Shown piece by piece: positions 32,991 through 43,872 of a DNA stretch of 64,000 nt. The position numbers and the translations under genes are program-made. Position 1 is the stretch's first letter; every line of letters starts with the position of its first letter. Below the pieces are notes generated by a model. The model was not told the origin of the DNA. It was given only the letters and a program-made list of their open reading frames with translations, and made no database searches. Location of the stretch: assembly GCF_010015445.1 (NCBI RefSeq), contig NC_053123.1, positions 6,072,648 through 6,136,647 on the forward strand, read 5' to 3'. Origin of the DNA: Perca fluviatilis. Taxonomy: Eukaryota > Chordata > Actinopteri > Perciformes > Percidae.

Positions 32991-33430
32991 TATTCACATG
33001 ATGGAATCGTAATTTTTTAAACGATTCCAAGTAGGAATCGGTTCTCGATGCCCAACCCTACCGATTAGTCGACTAATCGACTAAGAGGGAGCAGCCCTAA
33101 AAATGACACAACTATATTCCAACTATGGGTCCGGACTTTGAACTTAAACGTGGATGGATCTGTTATTTTCCTCAAACTGCTGTCCGCCATCCCGTTGAAA
33201 ACCTCTTCCTCTTCAGCTAGTTAACTTATGTTCAAGTTTCCCTCATTAAAGGTTTGAGCGCCACCTCGAGGAGCCATGAAGTAACAGCGCTGGGAGCAGG
33301 GGAATCCATTCAGAGCGCCTTATTTCCTTGATTAAAATATCAATATTTGGTGCCAGCGTGTCGATTATCAAATCGCACAAAGAAGGACAACGATATATTG
33401 CTGTATCCATATTGTGTCCCACCCCTACTC
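32991..33430. mobile_element. Cluster of hAT-type right ends
   Basis: Three right-end-like termini in about 400 bases: CTCGATGCCCAACCCTA (to 33060), GAGGGAGCAGCCCTA (to about 33099) and ATTGTGTCCCACCCCTA (to about 33427). Each has its typical AT-rich subterminal palindromes (GATTAGTCGACTAATCGACT; AACGATTCC). No left ends were found. Confidence 0.4.
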
Positions 33431-34682
33431 AGGTGTGTGTATTAGGATGGTGTCACTAAAAAGTTACTATGGCAAAAACCTCAGGTGGTGAGGAAACTTC
33501 TCAATCGCTTTCACCATAAAATGTTTCACCAACTGCACTGGATTGGCAACAGACACTCTGATTGCGCGATTCAGGTTGTTAGCTAATCGTTAAATCGGTA
33601 AATCATCTGGGAGTTATTATGGCGTTGAAGAAACTGACAAGTGATTAACTTTGAAGAAAAACTGAAAAAGAATGACTCTTGGCATCAGTGCCAAGACATC
33701 TTGCAGAGTTTCACAGGACATAATGACACGCATGGACAGGACTTCACAGTCAGTGCACGGAGGAGAGAGTTAAGATTACAATCACTGCAAACCACAGTTA
33801 ACTTGTTAAACCACACAGATCATTACTGGTATACTGACTGATTAATGGAGCCGTGCATGCACAGCTTTTATATATGCACACAGCTTTTATCAACAGGCAG
33901 TGCTGCCAAAAGCGCCATCTGTGCAAACACAATGCAATCGTGTTGGCCAGTAAGTCTGAACAGAGGCCACCTGCAGAGTCTTCATTCACAGGTCTTTGCC
34001 CGGTAATAACCACTCCCCTCACTCCAGGCCAGATCAAGCCACTCCAGACACAGCCGCGAGCTATTTCTTGACGTATGGATCTATATTTAGAGACAAGTGG
34101 GCAGCAAACTCAGAGACACTGTGGGTCATAGTTCTACAAAGGCTTCAGACTCGGGATGGGGAAGACAGGTGCCACAATGGAATACGCCTCAACGCCAGAG
34201 AGTGTACACACAATAAACAAATATCGTTGCATCACTATATTCCTCATACATTCATTTAGTAAGACAATAGAGGTGATCAAAGAGTAGATCTGATGGAAAC
34301 CAAACATTTGTCATTTATCAACTTCAACTCGTTCCACTGTCTCACCTCTCTCTACGACACTCACAATGTTATTGTATCCAAACACAGAAAAGGCGATTAA
34401 AAGGGTCAGTTCATCCTAATTACAAAAAAAACTCAACAGTTTAACCCAGGTTTTGAAATACAGTGTGCTTCAAATTTCTGCTTCCTCGCCTATAAAATTC
34501 ACAGCACCGCAAAAACATTAAAAAAAAATTCAACAGCAAAATCTCTTTGAACAAAATATAATCCTATTGCCCTGAATCATCCACAGACACTACTGTGAAA
34601 GTTTCTCATCAAAAGTACTTTTTACAAAATAAATGGTCCCCTATGAAATGGTAAACAGCATATTAGATTATGTCTGGAAGGA
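33431..34682. other. Non-coding, no recognised feature
   Basis: No exon or element boundaries that I can support. Confidence 0.4.
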
Positions 34683-34690
34683 CAAATAAC

Positions 34691-35715
34691 TAGGGCTGCA
34701 GCTTTCAATTATTTTAGTAATCGAGTATTCTACCGATTATTCCATTCGATTAATCGAGTAATCGGATAAGAAATACTTTAGTTTTATTGAAGAGCAATAA
34801 TATACAATAGTTTGGTTTAACATTTGTATTGCCTACATTGCTTACAATATCATCTCTCAAAAAACTAAACATATTAAGTGCATTTAAGTGCCATGTTACG
34901 TTGTTTTTAAAGAAAACATTTTCTGAAATGCAATAACAACCTCAAACTACGGCATACATTAAACATACATAAACATTACCATAAGTTGTGCAACTTAACT
35001 TTCAGAACTACAAGTTTCAACCTGAGACTGATCTGTACATAGGCCTATATGTAAATATTAGTTATACTTAACCTATTTTCATTTATATATTTGATTACAA
35101 TGCTACACAGCTCTGTTACACTTATGCTAGTAGATCGTTGATCAGCTGTTTCTCTGTGAAGAGAGAAAGTGAGAGAGAGTGGTGTGCAACAATCAGCTGT
35201 TTTTCCAAAGGGATAGTCAACAAGTCGGCTCTTTAGATCAAATCGTGGTCACCACTTCGCATTTTCTTGTCTTTGTTTTTGGTAGTTGTTGTGTTTGGTG
35301 TAGTTTCATCGTCCATACGACTCTGTGATTTACTTTGTGTAATGGATGATTAAGTTAGACTCCATGTTTTCTGTTGACATGCTGAAGCATTGACGTCGTG
35401 CTATTATCGTGGTAAGCTAGTCGGATTTTGCAGTAGACCCACTTTACAGAGTTTTCGTTTTAATTACGTTTGAACTGATTCCAAACTGTGGACACTTTCT
35501 GTTTTCTCCAGCCTGTCTCTTAGCCCCTTACGCTCTTTCTTCATTTTGTCTTCGTGGCATGTGTCGCCAACAGTAATAATCCTCCGTGCGGAAACACCGT
35601 GAGCAATACAACGTTGGTAACATTAATTAAACAAACCTTCGAGGCAAATCATTTTGCATCGAGGATACTTAGTAATCAAATTATTCGAGTTAATCAAGGA
35701 ATGGTTTCAGCCCTA
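34691..35715 (-). mobile_element. 1.0-kb hAT element with perfect 8-bp duplication
   Basis: Ends TAGGGCTGCAGCTTTCAATT and AATGGTTTCAGCCCTA; CAAATAAC at 34683-34690 and 35716-35723. ATTCGATTAATCGAGTAATC-type palindromes lie inside both ends. It keeps part of a BED-finger coding region (35348-35510, minus), so it is a deletion derivative of an autonomous hAT element. Confidence 0.95.
35348..35510 (-). pseudogene. BED zinc-finger relic of a hAT transposase
   Basis: Minus frame reads KVSTVWNQFKRN, a stop, NENSVKWVYCKIRLAYH, then DNSTTSMLQHVNRKHGV. This matches a BED finger: a V-W-x-x-F start, zinc ligands C then H-x4-H in LQHVNRKH. The first Cys of the CxxC pair is replaced by Trp (TGG), and one stop interrupts the domain. 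BED fingers are the DNA-binding heads of hAT transposases and of ZBED host genes. Confidence 0.65.
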
Positions 35716-35723
35716 CAAATAAC

Positions 35724-36427
35724 TGTTGAATTTTAAAAACTTTGGTCCAGAATTAAATATCTCAACAACTATTGGAAGTGAGATGCCTCGATAACTACTT
35801 GATCCATCAACATGAAATATAACTTTGGTGACCCCTTAACCTGTGATTGGTGCCAGTAAGCTAATGTTAGCACGCTAACCACTTTCAGTCAATAACGCTT
35901 AGTAACCATGGACTGTATATAAATTAAATATATTTCTCCACTTCCTCCCACTGTACAAAAGTGAAGCCAAAATATGGATGTGTGTGCCGCCATCTTGTAA
36001 TTTTGGAGCGATAGTCTGCATAGTAGTGATCGAGCAGTGGAGATGCGGTATCAACGTTCTGCCCATACACCCGATCAACCAATAACGAGTCAATCACAGT
36101 CAAACACAACGTTTCCCCCTGTTTTTATAAGACTGTATGGCTGCAGCCTGGAACCTCCGGTACCATGCCCTCCTGAGACGGGGCCCAGGCATGAGACGGG
36201 AGGGCATCAGATGGGAGGCATGAGACAGGAGGCTCCAGGACTGCAGCCATACCCAACTCTGTTTTTATGGCATTTATAGCAGCTAATAAAAAACAAACTT
36301 CTCAGAAAAGCTAACGTGGAGGGTGTGGGCTTTATTACCTATACTGCAGCCAGCATCCAGGGAGCGATCGAGATGTTTTGGCTTCCAGCTTAAACTGGTG
36401 CTAAATGCAAGGCAAACTACATATTTA
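35724..36427. mobile_element. Left part of an ACTGTATA-ended element, cut by later insertions
   Basis: CCATGGACTGTATATAAA at 35908 resembles a common fish MITE terminus. The counterpart may be TATACAGTCTATG at 38132-38144. Between them sit the GGGCCC element (36428-37060) and the LINE relic (37063-38130). The pairing is inference from the two termini only. Confidence 0.35.
36135..36256. repeat. Short inverted repeat around CCCTCC/GGAGG
   Basis: TATGGCTGCAGCCTGGAACC is mirrored by CTCCAGGACTGCAGCCATA about 100 bases on. A stem of some 22 bp with a few mismatches; the loop holds further GAGACGGG/CATGAGAC repeats. Confidence 0.8.
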
Positions 36428-37060
36428 GGGCCCTATTTTAACAATCTAAGCACATGGCATGAAGCGCATGGCGCAGGTGCATTTAGGGCGTGTCCAAATC
36501 CACTTTTGCTAGTTTGACGGCGGAAAAAAGGGTCCGTGTGCCGGGCGCCTGGTTCAAAAGGGTTGTACTTAGTGTCTTCATTAATTCATAGGTGTGTTTT
36601 GGGCCAATCAGAGTGTCATTTCCCATTCCCTTTAAAATCCAGGCATGTTTGTACCTTGGCGCATTGCTATTATGACGGAGGATTTGCACCGTAATATTTA
36701 ATTTGTAATCTTTAGCATGTTTGTGTGCTGCTGCGCTTTTCTGTGCGCTGTGTACGAGGAGCATTTTACTAATTTGCTGTTAAAATAACAATGAAATGCT
36801 GCGTTTTTGACTTTAGAGCAAGTTTTTGTTCGGCAATGGCGCGATCACTTCCCGCTGCCTCAAGATAGCAATACGCCAACAATGCACCTGAACACACCTC
36901 CCTGTAAGACCAGCACGCCCATGGGCGCACAGATGGGTGCAGGTGCATTTGCTATGTAAATGACGCGGGCGCTGGACGGGAAATTGACAACTGCGTCGGT
37001 CTTAAACTAGCAAAGACACTTGTGCTGGGCTTTGCGCTGCGCTGGGTGCAAGATAGGGCC
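36428..37060. mobile_element. GGGCCCTAT-ended DNA element (copy 2)
   Basis: Ends GGGCCCTATTTTAACAATCT and GGTGCAAGATAGGGCC; 633 bp. Shares termini and GCATTGCTATTATGACGG with 23071-24189 but lacks its GC-rich open-frame block. Confidence 0.78.
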
Positions 37061-37103
37061 TAGAGTCTTCTCACCTAAATTTCGAAATCAACACTTACTG
37101 TAG

Positions 37104-37646
37104 GTGATTATAATTGGTTTCTTGTATAGAAACAAATCATGTCTATCTTACCAGCATGGACTTGACTTTGTTAAAAGTATTTTAATGTCAATGCTGGACT
37201 ACGGTGATTTACTATTTATGCATGCACCAGCCTCTGTGTTAAAACCTTTAGATGCAGTCTATCATGCAATATTGCATTTTATTACTGGTGCCAATTTTCG
37301 CGCACACCATTGTGTTCTGTAAACTCTAGTGGACTGGGACTCTTTGTTCTGTAAGAGAACCAGGCATTGGTTGATGTTTGTCTATAAGGCTATAATGCAT
37401 AAGCTTCCTGACTACCTTAGCGGACAATTACATTGGAAAATTGGCGGTTACCAAACTCGTTCCAAAGATTTGTTGGTACTGGAGGTTCCTCCAACTCATT
37501 CAGAGGCAAAACTGTGTTTGTATAATGCCTCTTCTACTTGGAATGAAATTCAAAAGGAACTGAAGCTAGATGTCTTGGTTTTCACTTGGCAATTTAAAGC
37601 CATGCTTAATGAACAAATTGTTGTCGAATTCAATGGTTATTTGTAA
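37104..37646 (+). pseudogene. Non-LTR retrotransposon RT C-terminus, relic
   Basis: Continuous frame broken by a single in-frame TAA (37320-37322). Before it: IGFLYRNKSCLS, MLDYGDLLFMHA and the His-rich HHCVL. After it: TLVDWDSLFCKRTRHWL, FVYKAIMHKLPDYLS, YQTRSKDLLVLEVPP and TWNEIQKELKL. This is the usual C-terminal segment of fish LINE (L2/Rex-like) reverse transcriptase ORFs, past the polymerase core. The copy is 5' truncated near 37065, followed by about 120 bases of 3'UTR on either side of a hAT MITE and a short A-rich tail near 38130. Confidence 0.78.
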
Positions 37647-37686
37647 TTGTGTTGTGTTTCTGTATTTTTTAAATGATGCTGTACAC

Positions 37687-38050
37687 TAGGGCTGGGCAAT
37701 ATATCGATATTATATCGATATCGTGATATGAGACTGGATATCGTCTTAGATTTTGGATATCGTAATAAGTGTTATCTGTCCCTGGTTTTAAAGGCTGCAT
37801 TACAGTAAAGTGATGTAATTTTTTCAACTTACCAGACTATTCTAGCTTTTCTATTATTTGCCTTTAACCACTTAGTTATTATGTACACATTATTGATGAT
37901 TATTTATCAAAAATCTCATTGTGTAAATATTTTTTTTGTAAGCACCAATTGTCAGCGCTACAATATTGCCGCAAAATCGATATTGAGGTATTTGGTCAAC
38001 AATATCGTGATTTATTTAGATTAGATTTTTTTCAATATCGCCAAGCTCTA
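37687..38050. mobile_element. hAT MITE, GGGCTGGGCAATAT family, perfect duplication
   Basis: 364 bp; termini TAGGGCTGGGCAATATATCG and ATATCGCCAAGCTCTA; CTGTACAC at 37679-37686 and 38051-38058. Inserted in the 3'UTR of the LINE relic, so it is younger than that LINE. Confidence 0.96.
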
Positions 38051-38144
38051 CTGTACACGGGGCTCACCTGTGAAAGAGACCTGTGTCTCTTGTCTCTCCC
38101 TGTATAAAGGTGAAATAAATAAAAAAAACTATACAGTCTATGCG

Positions 38145-39578
38145 TCAACTCTGGTTAGTAACACGTTGCTTGGTAACTGGCTGCTTAAACAAAAATGTCT
38201 CTCGTCTTCCTTCTACTTACATACGTACATACAGAATATATGACGTTTGGAGGCTTTGGAGTTGTTTAAAGACAGACTGACGAAGCTGTGCTGAGTAACA
38301 AAAATAAAGTATGCTAACAACAATGAGTAGCTTACTGTAATGGGTATAATACTACAGTCTTCAAAGAGCAGTATGTCAGCATTGTCATTGTGTGCAAATT
38401 AGCATATTGACATGTAGCTCAAAGCAAAGCTGCTAGACTCAGAGTCGTAGACTCTAAACAAAATTCTATTGACTTTTGATTGTATTGGGATGGAGCCAGA
38501 AATCTCACAGATGACTAAAGAACAATTTAAATGAAAAATACTATACCCGCATATTGAGTTACCACTAGACGCAAGTGAGAAAATGTGTATTATGCATGGG
38601 CTAATTAGGGGGAACGGACGCTTGAATCACTTATCCCTCAATCATCAGTTTTATATGAAGTGACAAGAGTTTAGAAAATGTGTAATATTATTGTATGTAA
38701 CATGCAAAATAAATATGGGATCAAGTCTTCTCGAAAGGTGCTATAGCTTAAAGATTTGGGGTCTTTACCCTTCAGTTTATTAACAGGCCTAATGGCTGAC
38801 CTAGCCTACTGTAGTTTTTGAAATCCCACTCTCTGGCTGCTTCATAAGTGCTACAATAATCAATACTCACACTCAATTCTCAAACTCCTTATTTAGAAAA
38901 CATTTTTTTAAAGCTGCAAATGTGTCAGGTTGCCACAGCCACCTAGCTGGTTCCCCCCAAGAACTAAAACAGCCAGCTGCTTTCAGCTTTCAATTTAGGG
39001 AAATCCGGTGAAGCACCGTGAGTTGACTCTCCTCAGCAGACGATAGTTGCTGAGTCATTACTACTGTATGTGACCTTAACCACCTCCAGCTTTCTGTTTG
39101 AACTTGGATCTCAGACTATCGCACACGGCTCCTACATGACCTATAGAGCTTCTGGTATATTTTTTTTGGAGCAAGACAATACTTTATAATGGACAGGCGA
39201 AACACTGCAGCACAACCACTATCAATACTCCCATCAGTATCTAAGCCACCGCCTCCGGAGCACAATGAGGACGGCTCTGCCTCACAGTGCAGCCTTGCTC
39301 CCAAAGGCAACACTACACCTGAGGACCTAGCATCAATTCACTACGTATAGTATTTCTCAGTCTGAGCAAAAGCCCTCAATTCTATACCGTTAGCCGGTCA
39401 TGTCCTTTAGCTGAGGCGCATATGTGTGTGTCTTTGTCGAATAGCAAGTAGCCTTCCCATGCAGCGACTCGGCATCATTTTAATGCCAATGCGTAGTTAC
39501 CATCCGCTCAGAAGTCAACGCTGCCGTAACATTTGCATTTTTTAACTAACTAACCGCCGTATATATGCGTCGCCTTAC
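38145..39578. other. Non-coding; short unassigned frame at 39189
   Basis: Mostly single-copy-looking. A plus frame from ATG 39189 starts MDRRNTAAQPLSILPS and continues Pro/Glu-rich for about 50 codons; not recognised. Confidence 0.4.
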
Positions 39579-39700
39579 CTGCGGTTTCAGAGAGCAGTCC
39601 AGCGGTGGAAAAACTACGAGCAAGACACGCTGCGGCTATCATACACGGTGGCTCGGTAACGTTATACTGGTCCTTAACCCAGTGAGGAGAAGAAGACACG
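39579..39700 (-). promoter_or_regulatory. Candidate non-coding first exon / promoter region
   Basis: On the minus strand a CpG-containing stretch ends in AAACCGCAG|GTAAGGCG, a strong donor, after 39579. Further upstream (39700-39760) are CACGTG and GGCCGGCG motifs. Position and strand would suit an upstream untranslated exon of slc4a3 (next acceptor at 22042), but nothing proves the link. Confidence 0.3.
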
Positions 39701-40036
39701 CCGGCCACGCAGACTGCTGGGTCTGCGAAGGATGCTCAGCATGAGCACGTGACTCTGGAGTACAACCTGGCAGTGTGAAGTCACTGATAGATGGACAACA
39801 GTCAACATGTGTGTAGGATTCTTAGGAAGGAAGGAGGTCAGAGATAAATCTGTCCTCATTGCAGTACTAGGAGTAGTAGTAGGAGTAGTAGAAGACCTTC
39901 TTCTTTTACTAGCCTACTGTTTATGTAGGCTAATTGTATTTAGCCTACAATTCACTTACAACAGTGAAATTAACTTTAAACCGTAAACAAGCCTCTGGGC
40001 TGCAGTATTCTATAGGCTATGTAGGCGCTATGGGGG
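39701..40036. other. Non-coding, no recognised feature
   Basis: Includes a short (GTA)n-like run (AGGAGTAGTAGTAGGAGTAG) near 39870. Confidence 0.4.
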
Positions 40037-40044
40037 CTGTGGTG

Positions 40045-40350
40045 AGCTGCAAATATGAATTGATTAGTTATAAACTATTAGATTAATTAGCAACTCATTT
40101 GATAATCAATTAATCGGTTTGAGTCATTTAAAAAAAAAAATGAATTACAAAAATCTAATTCCAGCTTCTTAAATGTGAATATTTTCTAGTTTCTTCGCTC
40201 CTCTGTGACAGTGAGTGAATATCTTTGAGCTGTGGACAAAACAAGACATTTTAACTCGCTGACATTTTTTAGACCAGACAACTTATCGATTATTGGAGAA
40301 AATAATCAACATAATGAATCGACAATGAAAATAATCAAGTTGCAGCCCTA
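40045..40350. mobile_element. hAT MITE, perfect 8-bp duplication, clipped left end
   Basis: CTGTGGTG at 40037-40044 and 40351-40358. Right end AAGTTGCAGCCCTA; the left end begins AGCTGCAAATATG, apparently missing the first few bases. The interior (AATATCTTTGAGCTGTGGAC; AAAACAAGACATTT) matches 7090-7165, so it is the same family as 6961-7311. Confidence 0.87.
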
Positions 40351-40963
40351 CTGTGGTGCTTATGCAGACTTAACATAGGGAGATTCTTTTTCTACTACAA
40401 GTATACACCACATGCATATTTACACACAGACACACATACACTGACACACACACACAAAATTAAACCAAAAAAGGATTGCCGGGTGACAGTATACAGCTGA
40501 AACTTTATCTATTAGGAAAATAACATAAAGAAATAAATGTCTAATACATATAAATAAGACATAATAAATAATACATTAATTTCATCCAAGTTCCAGCTTT
40601 TTAAGCTTTACAATAAGAAAGAAAAAGCTAGTTGGATCGTAAAATATAATACATTAAATGAAAACAAAAAAATAGACTACATGAAGTTTTAAATAGAGAA
40701 AGGAAAAGAATTCGTCCCACACAGTGTTACACATACATAATTCCATAAGATAACATCCTACACAGTTTTATTATTAAGGTCTCAGACAGGGAAATCACAG
40801 CCACTGTGTGGCAGTAATGCTTCAATTGGAAGTGCACAGATAGACCGACACACAGAGCTCGATGATCTACCAGGCCAAGCAGAACATTGTTTTGAGGCCC
40901 CCATGGGCCCCCAATGTCCCAAATTCACTGTGTGTCACCTTTATGGTGGTAATTTGGATGCTT

Positions 40964-41310
40964 TTGTTTGGGCCTGTGTGACACCTTCATTATTTCCTAT
41001 AGTGTTTCCACCTGTTGAGGAACCTAAGAAAAAACTGCAACTAAATGTTGAATCTGAGAGGGGTTTTTTATGATTATTTTTTGGGCATTTTTAGGCCTTT
41101 ATTTGCTAGGACAGCTTAGACATGAAAGGAGAGAGAGAGGGGGAATGACATGCAGCAAAGGGCCGCAGGTCGGAGTCGAGGGCTGAGCCTCTGTATCTGG
41201 GCGCACGCTCTACCAGGTGAGCTACACAGGCGCCCGTAAATTAGAATTGTATTTAACCCTAAACAGAGAGTAGGCTACATGGTGGCAGAGTACCTGACCA
41301 CCTTGACTGA
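40964..41310. repeat. Local duplication, copy A
   Basis: From TTGTTTGGGCCTGTGTGACA to ACCTGACCACCTTGACTGA, including a minus-strand SINE with the same insertion site. The other copy is 42525-42960. Because the SINE is shared, the duplication happened after the SINE insertion. Confidence 0.92.
41064..41236 (-). mobile_element. tRNA-derived SINE (in duplication A)
   Basis: Read on the minus strand: CGGGCGCCTGTGTAGCTCAC, A-box-like, the B-box region, GCGGCCCTTTGCTGCATGTC and a CCTAAAAATGCCC tail. Confidence 0.9.
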
Positions 41311-41396
41311 TAACGGTAAAACTAAGGAAAACATCACACAGCCTGGCCATTAGAAACAGGCAGAACCCAGGAGGGCCGAGCTGCGTTCACTTTGTC

Positions 41397-41704
41397 ATGG
41401 TCTATATCGACGACGTTTCATTTACGGGATTGCTCCGGTGCCGCCGGAAATTCCGCCGGATGTCCCTTGTTTCGGCCGGATGTCCGTCACCTTCCGTTTT
41501 CTTTTTGTTGCCGTTCTAAACTCCGGTGGATTCATGAGGACTGTTGCACGACTAAAATAACTTTTGAACGTACACATTTCCCACCAAAACAAGTTCCTTC
41601 CCGAGGCTGTTTTGCGGAGGCGCCGTAGCTCCATCTGGCGCCTAGCGCCGCCCAAGACGATTGTGATTGGTTTTAAGAAATGCCAATAAACCGGAGCACG
41701 TTTT
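41397..41704 (-). mobile_element. Interspersed repeat R1, minus copy
   Basis: Minus-strand match to R1 (CCTCGGGAAGGAACTTGTTT, GTGCAACAG-type block, GGGACATCCGGCGGAATTTC), with an internal deletion relative to 24190 and 56925. Confidence 0.8.
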
Positions 41705-41836
41705 TGTTATCTTCTGATTATCTATTTAGTTCTCTTGTGTAAAATGTAATGATTCACTAACATGTAATTTAGCTTTGGCAAGCAAACATGTAGCTTGAAC
41801 ATTCATGCCAAATGCTTATTTGAACTGAATTGAGAG

Positions 41837-41868
<32 letters not shown>
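41837..41868. repeat. Poly(A) run
   Basis: About 32 A followed by GAGAGAGAGG. Confidence 0.95.
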
Positions 41869-41871
<3 letters not shown>

Positions 41872-42409
41872 AGAGAGGAAGACACAGTATATAAATAGAG
41901 TAAGCATGAAGATAGTCATCCTGATTGAACTTACTCTAAGCTTCCAAACTGAAAAAGTCAAGTATCCTCAAGTCTAAATGCATGTTAATGTCCAGGTTGT
42001 ATAAACTTCCCACAGACTGAGCTTTTTCATCTTTTGGAAGTAATGTATTGCTTGTGAATTTTCTACAAAGGCAACCAGACTATAACAGCTGCACAGTTAT
42101 ATTAAAGCTGCAAGTTATACAGACGCAGCTGGCAGCTAAGAGAACACTGGCACATCTTCAGTGGCAGATCATCAAGTGCATGTCAGTGGGGTTTGAGATA
42201 GAAGGAAGTCCACACACACACACACACCTATTCAGATACAGAAACTAAACATGTAAGAGCACATACATATTATTGCCAGCTCTTAATTAATTATAAACCA
42301 TGGCATTGTTTCTGTCTCTGTTCAATCTCAAAGTTTTAAATTTGCCAGGTTTTGTCAGACAGACAAAACATTTTTTTCCTCCCTGTGATTCCCGATTATC
42401 ATATTTACA

Positions 42410-42524
42410 GTTTTTTTCAATCACTTTGGCACTAATTTCAGAACCTTGATGTCATTTTTCAAAACTGTAGACACAAAACTCACAGCCAATGATCAAAATG
42501 CACATTTTTTCAAAACTCTAACAC
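42410..42524. repeat. Local duplication, copy B
   Basis: GTTTTTTTCAATCACTTTGG to CTCTAACAC, repeated almost exactly at 42961-43075. The two copies flank A' (42525-42960). Confidence 0.92.
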
Positions 42525-42960
42525 TTGTTTGGGCCTGTGTGACACCTTCATTATTTCCTATAGTGTTTCCGCCTGTTGAGGAGCTCTAAGAAAAAACTGC
42601 AACTGAATGTTGTAATCTGGGTGAGAAGACAGTTCGGATGCAAGACACAACAGTTATTGGGGTAGACGAGTGTGAGGCACTGAGAGACTGAAAGGCAGAG
42701 GCCAGAGGAATGATGTGAAATGCCAAATCAAAAAGTAATTTTTTTTATTTTTTAAGATTATTTTTTTAGACATAAAAGGAGAGAGAGAGGGGGAATGACA
42801 AGCAGCAAAGGGCCGCAGGTCGGAGTCGAGGGCTGAGCCTCTGTATCTGGGCGCACGCTCTACCAGGTGAGCTACACAGGCGCCCGTAAATTAGAATTGT
42901 ATTTAACCCTAAACAGAGAGTAGGCTACATGGTGGCAGAGTACCTGACCACCGTGACTGA
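42525..42960. repeat. Local duplication, copy A'
   Basis: Second copy of 40964-41310, with an extra stretch (GGTGAGAAGACAGTTCGGAT onwards) of about 90 bases before the SINE. Confidence 0.92.
42738..42886 (-). mobile_element. tRNA-derived SINE (in duplication A')
   Basis: Same SINE insertion as 41064-41236, with a slightly shorter tail region. Confidence 0.9.
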
Positions 42961-43075
42961 GTTTTTTACAATCACTTTGGCACTAATTTCAGAACCTTGA
43001 TGTCATTTTTCAAAACTGTAGACACAAAACTCACAACCAATGATCAAAATGCCAATCTTTTCAAAACTCTAACAC
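42961..43075. repeat. Local duplication, copy B'
   Basis: Match to 42410-42524, directly abutting A'. Confidence 0.92.
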
Positions 43076-43427
43076 AATACACATAAACCTAAGATCATTT
43101 GTTCATTTAACAAAGATCACCTGTTCAATATGACACAACTTAACATCAAAGTATTACTATTTCAAAAGGCAATTCGCACATTACATTTGAGATGATTGTC
43201 TGTTCATTCCATTACAGTCATCTAACTATCAATCGATACAACTGCTCAAAATGATAAGTAACTGTTGCATTATTCTTAATGCATAGTTGTATGGAAACAG
43301 ACAAACAATATTCCATGTTTAGATCATGAAAGTTTCAAGATAACGAGATTTATTGTCACCAAATAGCGTTGAGCATGAACCAATTAGACTACAGTATCTA
43401 TGGATGTAATATTTCATCATACTTCTT

Positions 43428-43670
43428 TACTGTAATGTACTACTGTTTATCAGACACTGTTTCTATGGTCCCATGTACCACCTTTACTGTAATGTACTAC
43501 TGTTTACTGTATCAGACACTGTTTCTATGGTCCCATGTACCACCTTTACTGTAATGTACTACTGTTTACTGTATCAGACACTGTTTCTATGGTCCCATGT
43601 ACCACCTTTACTGTAATGTACTACTGTTTACTGTATCAGACACTGTTTCTATGGTCCCACCTTTTCAGAC
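43428..43670. repeat. 62-bp tandem repeat, about 4 units
   Basis: Unit contains TACTGTTTACTGTATCAGAC, ACTGTTTCTATGGTCCCATG and TACCACCTTTACTGTAATG. Spacing is 62 bp between the later units and 58 bp in the first, which lacks CTGT. Open frames across it are artefacts. Confidence 0.93.
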
Positions 43671-43779
43671 TATTTACAGTATTGACAGTACTGCACTGTA
43701 TGCATGCAGGCCCTTGGAACTGCTTGTCCAATTCTGCCAACTCGTTACTGATGATTGAGATATATACTTTATATATACT

Positions 43780-43872
43780 GTAAAGTACTATGTATATATG
43801 CATGTATATATATGTATATATACATGTATATATATATATACATGTATATATATATATGTATATATATATACA
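43780..43872. repeat. (TA)n tract with TACATGTA palindromes
   Basis: Alternating TATATA with regularly placed CATG or TGTATATA; strongly self-complementary. Confidence 0.93.
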
